NCBI GenBank assembly: GCA_047619225.1
Contig: JBLHJX010000114.1
Coordinates: forward strand, 1-15,978
Direction: 5' to 3'
Length of the DNA: 15,978 bases
Source of the DNA: JABIFK01 sp047619225
Lineage (GTDB): Bacteria; Latescibacterota; UBA2968
A model generated the notes under the pieces. It was given only the letters and a program-made list of their open reading frames with translations. It made no database searches and was not told the origin of the DNA. The translations under genes and the position numbers were made by a program. Positions 7,215 to 13,215 of the stretch are shown in pieces; the first letter of the stretch is position 1, and each line of letters begins with the position of its first letter.

Positions 7215-7805
7215 TTAAGCGTGCGGTCCTCTTTCCCGAATAATCCGAATGGCCAACTCAGGATCCACCTGCACAATCATCTCCGGCTCAACCGTGCAAT
7301 GCCCCGGCAAATCAAATCCCGCCACCGCACTGCGTGTGTGCCAACCCGAAAATGAGCTGTCTTCGCCATCTGTCGCAAAGCGCGACAAAGGCCCCCCAAA
7401 CACGTCGTGAAACACTTCGCTATATCCATCAATCACACGCGGCGACTTGGAAAACGATCCGCCACCTGCTGAATTCACCATGCCAATACACTTCACACAA
7501 TACCAAACATCGTTGAGTGTGCCAAACGGATGCAGTGCCCAGTGAAGCGATGTCACATGCTTGATCCCAGCTTCTCGCCCGGCTTGATAACCGCGTTCCA
7601 CATCTCCATCATCATTGGTCACCGCTCCCGTGCCACCTCCCGTGCCCGACGTAAACAACAAACCCGACGGTGTAAATGTGACCGAGGCAATCCGTCTCCC
7701 CTTGGGCGAAGAAACCCCATCTTCTTCACGCCCCAAATCAACTTCCAATTCCTTCAACCGGTCGTAAATATCAAAATCGCGTTGCCAAGAATTATGCAGT
7801 TCCAT
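7215..7805 (-). CDS. RidA/YjgF-family (Rid superfamily) protein, extended form
   Basis: RidA proteins hydrolyse reactive enamine/imine intermediates made by PLP enzymes and oxidases. The core starts about residue 38: RRIASVTFTPSGLLFTSGTGGG, then GDVERGYQAGREAGIKHVTSLHWAL, SPRVIDGYSEVFHDVFGG and TRSAVAGFDLPG. The key RidA arginine (R105 in enteric RidA) aligns with R158 in HTRSAV, and the substrate-binding Glu (E120) with E173 in VEPEMIV, so deaminase activity is plausible. At 196 residues it is much longer than the usual ~130, owing to an N-terminal helix of about 37 residues, a central insert and a Gly/Ser-rich segment near 140-155. ATG 7805 has an excellent AAGGAG six bases upstream and a matching promoter. 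It probably heads a transcript reaching the PhyH-Nudix gene. Confidence 0.87.
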   Translation of the reverse strand: MELHNSWQRDFDIYDRLKELEVDLGREEDGVSSPKGRRIASVTFTPSGLLFTSGTGGGTGAVTNDDGDVERGYQAGREAGIKHVTSLHWALHPFGTLNDVWYCVKCIGMVNSAGGGSFSKSPRVIDGYSEVFHDVFGGPLSRFATDGEDSSFSGWHTRSAVAGFDLPGHCTVEPEMIVQVDPELAIRIIRERGPHA

Positions 7806-7869
7806 TTTTTCTCCTTTTTTAAATCACGCTTTGTGTACCCATTGGTGAGATGCCTAATTTCCGAGGATT

Positions 7870-7898
7870 ATGATAGAGCATCGATTCTCTAACGTCAA
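7870..7898 (-). promoter_or_regulatory. Sigma70-type promoter for the RidA-family gene
   Basis: On the minus strand TTGACG (7898-7893) and TATCAT (7875-7870) are separated by 17 bases. The leader to ATG 7805 is about 60 bases. Each box is a near-consensus match and the spacing is ideal. Confidence 0.65.
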
Positions 7899-7961
7899 GC
7901 AACAATCTATCAGGATCCCTACAATTTTTATTGAGCATTCTGTTCTATTTACGAATAAAAG

Positions 7962-7978
7962 TTGAACGTTTTGTTCAA
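7962..7978. repeat. Perfect 6-base inverted repeat (possible operator)
   Basis: TTGAAC (7962-7967) and GTTCAA (7973-7978) flank GTTTT. It lies in an A/T-rich stretch about 65 bases upstream of the RidA-gene promoter. No T-tract follows, so it is not a terminator; a protein-binding site is possible but unproven. Confidence 0.3.
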
Positions 7979-8020
7979 AGTTTCTCAAAACACATCATCG
8001 GCCTCACACAGATCGCCTGG

Positions 8021-8340
8021 CAAGCTGTTGTGGCTTTAAAAAAGATTTTGACCTGGGGAAATGGCTTTTTCCTGGCGCGAGACCAGGCCGCCACCTAACA
8101 GAAAGAACGGCCCAAAAAATTCTTGCAAGTATGCGAGAAAAAGCCCAAATTCCTTGCGAAACGACTCCTCATACATTGCGCCATTGTTTCGCGACCCATC
8201 TTCTTGAAGAGGGTGTAGACATCCGATACATTTAGGAACTGTTGGGACACAGCAGTCCTAAAACGACTCAAATTTATACCCATGTAAGCCATAAAGCCCT
8301 GGGACAGATTCAAAGCCCACTCGATACACCAGAAAGGTAA
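8021..8340 (+). pseudogene. Tyrosine recombinase (phage integrase/IntI-XerC-like) C-terminal remnant, frameshifted and with an internal stop
   Basis: Starting at 8021, QAVVALKK in one frame shifts at a run of six A (8038-8043) to DFDLGKWLFPGARPGRHLTERTAQKIL, typical of the integrase region before the catalytic box. From 8062 the frame reads on through TPHTLRHCFATHLLEEGVDIRYI, TAG at 8233-8235, ELLGHSSPKTTQIYTHVSHKALGQIQSPLD, and a normal TAA at 8338-8340. The HxLRH, LLGH and Tyr (IYTHV) catalytic landmarks all survive. The internal TAG stands where relatives have CAG (Gln). The N-terminal two thirds is absent upstream. The conserved end KALGQIQSPLD resembles Bacteroidetes/integron-type integrases. 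Clearly inactive unless the amber is suppressed, and the frameshift and truncation argue against that. Confidence 0.88.
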
Positions 8341-8389
8341 ATTAACGAAATAGGCCGTTAATCCACCCAAAACAGCATTAACCCAAACG

Positions 8390-8441
8390 TCGTTAAGCCC
8401 GCTCAACCTAAACCATTAACCATTGTATTTCGTTTAGCCCG
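8390..8441 (+). repeat. Short direct repeats and inverted repeat beside the integrase remnant (possible recombination site)
   Basis: TCGTTAAGCCCG (8390-8401) recurs as TCGTTTAGCCCG (8430-8441), 11 of 12 identical with a 40-base period. Between them CTAAAC (8408-8413) pairs perfectly with GTTTAG (8432-8437), and GCTCAAC (8401-8407) pairs with GTTTAGC at six of seven positions. The first matches the attC box form RYYYAAC, while the second deviates at one position from GTTRRRY. The placement directly after the recombinase gene suggests a recombination target, but it is not a canonical attC. Confidence 0.4.
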
Positions 8442-8471
8442 TAGTTATGCAAAATGCCCGCTTCCCAAAAA

Positions 8472-8496
8472 CAAAAAGGCGGCCATAAGGCCGCCT
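8472..8496 (-). terminator. Intrinsic terminator of the hicAB operon
   Basis: AGGCGGCC (8477-8484) and GGCCGCCT (8489-8496) form a perfect 8-base stem with a 4-base loop. On the minus strand the stem is followed by TTTTTGTTTTT. It lies 26 bases past the hicB stop, correctly oriented for hicAB. Confidence 0.88.
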
Positions 8497-8521
8497 CAAA
8501 CATACACCTGATTTATAGAGT

Positions 8522-8734
8522 TTAAGCAAGTAGCAGTCGTCTACCCTTAGGTTCTGGAATTGGATCACCAAATTCTTTAGCCGTATCAATCCATAATTTT
8601 ATCGCCTCTTGCACATTCTTTAAGGCACTATCTTGCATCTCACCATGAGCCATACAGCCAGGCAATTCTGGAACTTCAGCTACATAAACCTGATCTTCAT
8701 TGCTCCAATAGATAATTATTTCATATTTTTCCAT
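8522..8734 (-). CDS. hicB: HicB-family antitoxin (UPF0150)
   Basis: The 70-residue product has the HicB partial RNase-H fold signature: an N-terminal strand MEKYEIIIYWSNEDQVYVAEVPELPGCMAHG, then a helix SALKNVQEAIKLWIDTAKEFG and a proline-rich tail PIPEPKGRR. HicB binds and neutralises HicA. This is the short form without a visible C-terminal DNA-binding domain, so operator binding, if any, must come from elsewhere or from the complex. GAAGGAGA sits at the end of hicA, and only two bases separate the hicA stop from this ATG, so translation is probably coupled. Confidence 0.92.
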   Translation of the reverse strand: MEKYEIIIYWSNEDQVYVAEVPELPGCMAHGEMQDSALKNVQEAIKLWIDTAKEFGDPIPEPKGRRLLLA

Positions 8735-8736
8735 TA

Positions 8737-8988
8737 TTATTCTCCTTCGAGATTGTACTTCAAAATAACATTGCGAACCTGACGCATTTGATATGTTTTT
8801 GCTTTGTTTCCATCACGCTGAATATTGATCTTTTCTTCAACACCCTGTTTCCGAAACGTGTGATGACTACCACGAATACGCTCATCAAACTCTAAGTGAC
8901 GGAGCAGTTGACACAGATCTCGAAATGCTATATTTGCGTCCGAACGGCCTTTCAAGATTTTGTCAATCAGGTTATCAAATCTACCCAT
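8737..8988 (-). CDS. hicA: HicA-family mRNA interferase toxin
   Basis: HicA toxins are small dsRBD-like ribonucleases that cleave mRNA and arrest growth. The 83-residue product has the hallmark RGSHHTFRKQG with the catalytic His, preceded by the helix DLCQLLRHLEFDERI and followed by INIQRDGNKAKTYQMRQVRNVILKY. It is the longer HicA variant with an N-terminal helix (MGRFDNLIDKILKGRSDANIAF). I chose ATG 8988; a TTG at 9000 would add four residues. Toxin-before-antitoxin order is canonical for hicAB. Both genes look intact, so the module is probably functional. It lies between the integrase remnant and the compositionally distinct DUF3237 gene. Confidence 0.92.
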   Translation of the reverse strand: MGRFDNLIDKILKGRSDANIAFRDLCQLLRHLEFDERIRGSHHTFRKQGVEEKINIQRDGNKAKTYQMRQVRNVILKYNLEGE

Positions 8989-9008
8989 GATATATACCAA
9001 AGAACTGT

Positions 9009-9037
9009 TTGTGTTCCGATTATCATTGCACTATAAT
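9009..9037 (+). promoter_or_regulatory. Possible plus-strand promoter toward the DUF3237 gene
   Basis: A perfect TATAAT (9032-9037) has TTGTGT (9009-9014) 17 bases upstream. It lies about 100 bases before the DUF3237 start and overlaps the region just downstream of the opposing hicAB promoter. The -35 box is weak. Confidence 0.35.
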
Positions 9038-9039
9038 TT

Positions 9040-9053
9040 GGGTAATAATACCC
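9040..9053. promoter_or_regulatory. Palindrome over the hicAB -10 box (candidate operator)
   Basis: GGGTA and TACCC flank ATAA exactly over the -10 hexamer of the hicAB promoter. Toxin-antitoxin operons usually carry such a palindrome for autorepression. The role is inferred from position. Confidence 0.5.
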
Positions 9054-9073
9054 TTTTTCTGAATATTTATCAA
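9045..9073 (-). promoter_or_regulatory. hicAB promoter
   Basis: On the minus strand TTGATA (9073-9068) and TATTAT (9050-9045) have a 17-base spacer, about 57 bases upstream of the hicA ATG. The match and spacing are very good. Confidence 0.72.
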
Positions 9074-9136
9074 GAGAGCAAATCATAAAAGGCAAAATCT
9101 GCCCAACCACCCAACCCAAAACCAACGGAGGCATCC

Positions 9137-9586
9137 ATGAATCTGGTTCACGAATTCACATTTACCGCAAAGCTGAAGCCGCCGTTGCCGATCGGCACTG
9201 GCCCGATGGGCATGCGCATGTACTACGACGTCACGGGTGGGGAGGTGATCGGTGACCGGCTCAACGGAAGAGTGCTCGGAGGCGGCGAGTGGGCGCTGAT
9301 CGGCCCAGACGGCTTCCTGCGGATCGATGTCCGACTGCAGGTCGAGACGCACGACGGGGCCCATCTCTACATCCAGTACAGCGGCCTCCTCGGCCTTAAC
9401 GATACCGTTCAGGCCGCGATCGAGAGCGGTGCGGGCACCGATTACGGCGATCAGTACTTCTTCACGAACCCGCGCCTTGAAACCGGCGATGAGCGCTACG
9501 CGTGGGTCAACACGACGTTCTTCATCGGTGAGGGGCACCTCCTGCCGGATCTCGGAGTCGAGTATCGGGTCTGCCGGCCGGCATAG
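9137..9586 (+). CDS. DUF3237 (UPF0311) family protein
   Basis: The 149-residue product matches the DUF3237 barrel pattern from memory: HEFTFTAKLKPP, GMRMYYDVTGGEVIGDRLNGRVLGGGEWALIGPDGFLRIDVRLQVETHDGAHLYIQYSG, then DQYFFTNPRLETGDERYAWVNTTFFIGEGHL and a closing VEYRVCRP. The biochemical role of the family is not established; members often occur with catabolic or oxidative enzymes. GGAGG at 9127-9131 precedes the ATG by five bases. The coding strand is conspicuously G-rich (for example 9241-9300 holds more than twice as many G as C), unlike its C-rich neighbours, which suggests recent acquisition. No signal peptide; presumably cytoplasmic. It is followed after about 75 bases by the half-cupin gene. 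Confidence 0.87.
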   Translation: MNLVHEFTFTAKLKPPLPIGTGPMGMRMYYDVTGGEVIGDRLNGRVLGGGEWALIGPDGFLRIDVRLQVETHDGAHLYIQYSGLLGLNDTVQAAIESGAGTDYGDQYFFTNPRLETGDERYAWVNTTFFIGEGHLLPDLGVEYRVCRPA

Positions 9587-9661
9587 CTGCCCGACAAGGC
9601 CGCCCGTAAGACCCTACTTGCTGCTTATGATATACAGACAGCTTTTACCTGAGGAATTGTG

Positions 9662-9886
9662 ATGTCCGACCCAAAGAAGAGTAACTCACGAGTAACGATA
9701 CTCGACCGGGAGGTGGAAAACAGGTGGGATTATGACGATGACCGCCCGCGATTGCCTACATATGATTGGTATGAGCTGAACCGAAAAGACTGCCTTTATT
9801 TACCGGAAGGCACCCGTCATCAGTATGCCAATATGACCGACAACCCTGCAGAATTCTTCTTCGCAGTCGCACCCAACTACCGCTAG
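9662..9886 (+). CDS. Small half-cupin protein (only cupin motif 2)
   Basis: The 74-residue product ends in a clean cupin motif 2: P48-x-G50-x-x-H53-x-x-x-N57 inside CLYLPEGTRHQYANMTDNPAEFFFAVAP. Cupin motif 1 (HxH...E) is absent both here and in the bases upstream, so only one of the usual metal-binding histidines is present. The N-terminal half is highly charged (DREVENRWDYDDDRPRLPTYDWYELNRKD). ATG 9662 has GAGGA at 9651-9655; the GTG at 9659 is too close to it. It lies 14 bases before the FAD oxidoreductase and is probably co-transcribed with it. It may be a truncated cupin enzyme or a small accessory protein; function not assigned. Confidence 0.7.
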   Translation: MSDPKKSNSRVTILDREVENRWDYDDDRPRLPTYDWYELNRKDCLYLPEGTRHQYANMTDNPAEFFFAVAPNYR

Positions 9887-9900
9887 AAAAGAGGCAAATT

Positions 9901-11124
9901 GTGTTACCCAAGTCAGCAAACACAGTAATCATCGGCGGCGGCGTGCTTGGGGCAAGCGCGGCATTTCATGTAAGCGACGCCGGGCAAACAGATGTCGTCT
10001 TGCTCGATCGCGGTCCCATTGCCAGCGGTACCACCCCCCAAGCGGCAGGCCAAACAGGCTACTTGAATGTCGATCGTTTTGCCTTCGAGTTCGGCAAGTA
10101 TTGCATCGAGTTTTTCGAGAACTTCGAGCAACGCACCGGACGAGCAATTGACTTTCGGCAAACCGGCAGCCTGCGCGTGGCTTTGACCAAGAAGTACCAA
10201 GACGATCTTGCAGCAAGGTTGGCCGCAGCGAATGATCTGGGGCACAACGTCGAGTTCATCTCCGCAGAGAAAGCGAAGGACTTGGTTCCAACTTTCACGC
10301 CACCGGCCAATTGTAAAATCTTACGGATCCCACGCGATGGATATGTTGAACCGAAGTCGGTCGCAGTGGCCTATGCAGCAGCGGCAGCAGATCGCGGCGT
10401 GACATTTCAAACGCGTGTGGAAGCAACTGGGCTTGTTGTGGAGAATGGCCGTGTCACCGGTGTAAAAACAAACGCCGGCACGATTGAAACAAAGTGGGTT
10501 GTGTTGGCCGCCGGTGCGTGGACGCGGCAGTTTGGACAGCAACTCGGTTTGAACCTACACACCGTTCCCGTGCGACATCAAGCATTCGACACAGCGCCCA
10601 TCAACGGCGTTTTACCAACGCAACCGATCGTGCGATTCACCGAATCTCAGATCTACGTCAGACACGAAGCCGGCGGGCTACTCGTAGGCGGCTATGGTTA
10701 TCGCCCGCTCAGCTTCGATATGGACGACTTTGATCGGAAGTTCGAAATCTCTGCACTCGAAGCCGATCCGATCTATTATCAGCAGCTTCGCGATGTGGCA
10801 ACGGGCTTCTTCCCTACACTCGCCAATGCAACGATTGTGCGCGAGCGTCGCGGCTTGCCAACAATCTCTCCAGATGGCAGACTCGTACTCTCCGAGCCAT
10901 CAGGTCTACAAGGCCTCGTCGTATTATCCGGTTGTGGCGTAGGCGGCGTGGATCGTTCACCTGGCGCGGGCAGAATCGTCTCTGACATCATCTGCGAACA
11001 CGAACCGTGGATCGACGCCAGTATCCTCAGTGCAGATCGCTTCGGCGACACCTATCCAACCGACACCCATCTGCGGGCTCAGTGCGAGGAGATCTACGCG
11101 CACCACTATCACGAGACCTATTGA
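9901..11124 (+). CDS. DAO-family FAD-dependent oxidoreductase (glycine/sarcosine oxidase-like)
   Basis: Enzymes of this family oxidise amino or N-methyl amino acids, or polyols, with FAD. The N-terminal Rossmann motif VIIGGGVLGASAAFH (GxGxxG at 12-17) is followed by LLDRGPIASGTTPQAAGQTGYLN. GNTG-like family landmarks appear later: VVLAAGAWTRQFGQQLGL (about 200-217), RRGLPTISPDGRLVLSE (about 316-332) and LSGCGVGGVDRSPGAGRIVSDII near the C-terminus. The 407 residues suit a single-domain DAO enzyme. There is no Cys at the usual covalent-flavin position of monomeric sarcosine oxidase as far as I can align, so FAD is probably non-covalent. The start is GTG 9901, with GAGG at 9891-9894. The DHDPS-family gene follows 97 bases later. 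Substrate unknown. Confidence 0.88.
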   Translation: MLPKSANTVIIGGGVLGASAAFHVSDAGQTDVVLLDRGPIASGTTPQAAGQTGYLNVDRFAFEFGKYCIEFFENFEQRTGRAIDFRQTGSLRVALTKKYQDDLAARLAAANDLGHNVEFISAEKAKDLVPTFTPPANCKILRIPRDGYVEPKSVAVAYAAAAADRGVTFQTRVEATGLVVENGRVTGVKTNAGTIETKWVVLAAGAWTRQFGQQLGLNLHTVPVRHQAFDTAPINGVLPTQPIVRFTESQIYVRHEAGGLLVGGYGYRPLSFDMDDFDRKFEISALEADPIYYQQLRDVATGFFPTLANATIVRERRGLPTISPDGRLVLSEPSGLQGLVVLSGCGVGGVDRSPGAGRIVSDIICEHEPWIDASILSADRFGDTYPTDTHLRAQCEEIYAHHYHETY

Positions 11125-11221
11125 TCTGGGTGCGAAAGCGTCGTTAAAACAGATTCGCAAACGGCATCCCTTTTTAGTCCTTATAAAAAACACCTCTTGA
11201 TCTGTAGGAGACAAACAACCA

Positions 11222-12136
11222 ATGACACCGTTCCAAACGAGTTTACGAGGCAGTATCCCCGCGCTGATAACAACATTGCAAAAAGACCTCACAGTCGATC
11301 AAGAGGCCATGCGCAAAACCGCGCGCCGGCTGATTGACAACGGTTCCCAAGGAGTCGTCGTCCTGGGCACATCCGGTGAGTTTGCCGGCGTCGATGACGA
11401 CCAACGAGAAATCGCAATCCGAGCCGTCGTCGACGAAGTCGGCACGCAAGTTCCAGTGATCGTCGGATGTGGCCAACCAAACGTTCGGCGCACACACGAG
11501 CAAGCCAAGGCCGCAGCAGACCTCGGAGCCAACGGCATTCTGGTCAACCCACCCTTCTACTTCCCCATGACCCAAGATGAAGTCGTCTCCTTCTTTGCCG
11601 ATCTGGTCAACGCCTCACCCCTTCCCGTTATGCTCTACAACATTCCCATCATGACCAAAGTTGCCGTAGAGCCAGCCACCATTCCACGGCTTCGAGATGT
11701 CGGCGTGCAAGGTGTCAAAGACAGCTCCGGAAGCCCCGCCAACACCCTCGCTTACCTCACAGCCCTGGGACCCAACGCCGACTTTCGCGTCGTGGTCGGC
11801 GGTGAAACCTTCTTCCTCCACCTCCTCGATGCCGGTGTCTGTGCCACCACCGGTCTGTTGCCCAACCTCACACCACAACTGACCGCACGCATTCATGAAG
11901 CCTGGCAGGCGGGAGACTACAAAGCAGGTTTCGCAGCCCAACACCGAGCCAACGCCTTTGCTGCCGCCTTCCGACCCCTACACGGATTCCTGCCCGCCGC
12001 CGGCAAAGCCGTACTGAGCCGACTCGGCCTAATGGAGAAGTGGGTCGCTCCCCCCAAAACACCCTTGTCCGATGAAGAAACAGACCGCGCCTTCGAAGCC
12101 GTAAAGGCATTCCTGCCAGAGTTCGACAGCAACTAA
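11222..12136 (+). CDS. DHDPS/N-acetylneuraminate lyase-family aldolase or dehydratase (probably not true DapA)
   Basis: The 304-residue TIM-barrel enzyme has the family phosphate/carboxylate loop GTSGE at 49-53, catalytic Tyr139 in YNIP, and Schiff-base Lys166 in GVKDSSG. The family splits or dehydrates 2-keto acids via a lysine imine. In genuine dihydrodipicolinate synthase a conserved Arg follows the catalytic Tyr by five residues; here that position is Met (YNIPIM), and GTTGE is GTSGE. A catabolic role is therefore more likely: sugar-acid aldolase or dehydratase, or hydroxyproline-type deaminase. AGGAG at 11205-11209 is about a dozen bases from the ATG, slightly far. It sits between the FAD oxidoreductase and the SDR in one direction. 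The + strand is C-rich here, like the wider window. Confidence 0.9.
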   Translation: MTPFQTSLRGSIPALITTLQKDLTVDQEAMRKTARRLIDNGSQGVVVLGTSGEFAGVDDDQREIAIRAVVDEVGTQVPVIVGCGQPNVRRTHEQAKAAADLGANGILVNPPFYFPMTQDEVVSFFADLVNASPLPVMLYNIPIMTKVAVEPATIPRLRDVGVQGVKDSSGSPANTLAYLTALGPNADFRVVVGGETFFLHLLDAGVCATTGLLPNLTPQLTARIHEAWQAGDYKAGFAAQHRANAFAAAFRPLHGFLPAAGKAVLSRLGLMEKWVAPPKTPLSDEETDRAFEAVKAFLPEFDSN

Positions 12137-12249
12137 ATAACCGTTATAAAGCACAAAATAGGTTCATGTCGTATACTCTAATCACGCCCAGACCTCAAAG
12201 ACCGAAAAGGGCGATCATTGCAGTTTAATCTTAACAGGAAGAATACCAT

Positions 12250-13101
12250 ATGAAAATCATTGTTACAGGAGCTGCAGGCCGCGTGGGACGCGCAGTCTTA
12301 GCCGATCTCAAGGCTACCGGCGATTACGTCGTTACCGCTGTCGACCGCATCTTGCCGCCGCCGGGTCTCGCACAAAAGGCGCTCCTAACAGACCTCTCAG
12401 ATTCAGGCAGCGTCTACGGTGCGCTCACGGGAGCAGACGCAGTCATCCATCTCGGTGCCTATCCCAGCACCGTTCATCACCCCGGCGAAGAGGTCTTCAT
12501 AAACAACACCGCCGCCAGCGCCAACGTCGCGGCCGCATGCATAGCGTTCGGCATCAAATACGTCGTTTACGCGAGTTCCATCACCACGTACGGCCTTGAA
12601 TACCAAGCGCGCAACAAGGGTATTGCAGCGTTGCCTATGGACGAGCATGTCTCAACACGTCCCGACGACTTTTACGCCCTCTCCAAGCACGTCGGTGAGG
12701 ACGTATTCACACTCGGGGCGCGTGAGCACGGCCTTCACGTGGCGTCGCTCCGCATTGCACGCGTCATCGGCGAGGACGAGTATCAAAGGATTGGCCCACG
12801 GGACAACGAAGACGCTTCGGCCGGACTGTGGTCCTACGTTGATGCGCGTGACGTTGCTCAGGCTGCGCGACTTGCGGTCGAGCACCTAGACGGGCTCGGA
12901 CCCGGGAATCACGCCTACAACATCGGCGCCGCCGATTCACACACCATCGCGCCGCTCTCGGAGGTCATCCCTAAATTCGTCCCGGAGCTCGCCGAGCTCT
13001 GCGCGCCTCTCAACGGAACAGAACCCGCTTACGGGATCCATAAAGCGCAGGCGCAACTGGACTACGCCCCACGCTACAACTGGCGCAAGGAACGCGGGTA
13101 A
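12250..13101 (+). CDS. Extended SDR: NAD-dependent epimerase/dehydratase-like (uronate dehydrogenase-type possible)
   Basis: The NAD-binding motif TGAAGRVG (about 6-13) opens the 283-residue protein. It is followed by DLSDSGSVYGALTGADAVIHLGAYPS, the catalytic Ser around 109-110 (YASSITTYG), and Tyr142-x-x-x-Lys146 (FYALSKHVGE). The WSYVDARDVAQAARLAVE region (about 194-211) is the usual post-substrate loop of the extended SDR group. Such enzymes epimerise nucleotide sugars or oxidise uronates and other sugars; the small size and lack of an obvious nucleotide-sugar site favour the uronate dehydrogenase-like subgroup, a weak inference. Base composition is more G/C-balanced than the flanks. GGAAG at 12237-12241 serves as ribosome site. 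A GCGGG-TAA-CCCGC hairpin covers the stop codon (13094-13106) but has no T-tract. Confidence 0.88.
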   Translation: MKIIVTGAAGRVGRAVLADLKATGDYVVTAVDRILPPPGLAQKALLTDLSDSGSVYGALTGADAVIHLGAYPSTVHHPGEEVFINNTAASANVAAACIAFGIKYVVYASSITTYGLEYQARNKGIAALPMDEHVSTRPDDFYALSKHVGEDVFTLGAREHGLHVASLRIARVIGEDEYQRIGPRDNEDASAGLWSYVDARDVAQAARLAVEHLDGLGPGNHAYNIGAADSHTIAPLSEVIPKFVPELAELCAPLNGTEPAYGIHKAQAQLDYAPRYNWRKERG

Positions 13102-13215
13102 CCCGCCCGGCGCGCTACCAGAAAACACCAGACGCTGCCACAAACTGATCTTTTTCTGAATGGCGGTTGCATCGGGCATTCTTTCCGTTGAAGGAGTCAA
13201 AAACAGGAGCATATC

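Noticed and set aside
5871..7355. Plus-strand frame of 494 codons
   Set aside because: Antisense to the PhyH-Nudix and RidA-type genes. Its composition (many Arg, Thr, Asn, His, Pro) reflects the A/C-rich strand, and no start signal supports it.
8095..8406. Minus-strand frame of 103 codons
   Set aside because: It lies antisense to the integrase remnant, which explains the sequence on the plus strand. It has no family resemblance and no ribosome site.
9083..9538. Minus-strand frame of 151 codons
   Set aside because: Antisense to the DUF3237 gene, which has clear family motifs and a ribosome site.
11222..12136. Calling the gene dapA (lysine biosynthesis)
   Set aside because: The Arg that binds aspartate semialdehyde in DapA is Met here and the loop is GTSGE; the context is catabolic.
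12172..12177. TATACT as a promoter for the SDR gene
   Set aside because: No acceptable -35 box at 15-19 bases upstream; the SDR may be read from the upstream genes.
13094..13106. Hairpin over the SDR stop codon as a terminator
   Set aside because: Only five base pairs and no T-tract follows.
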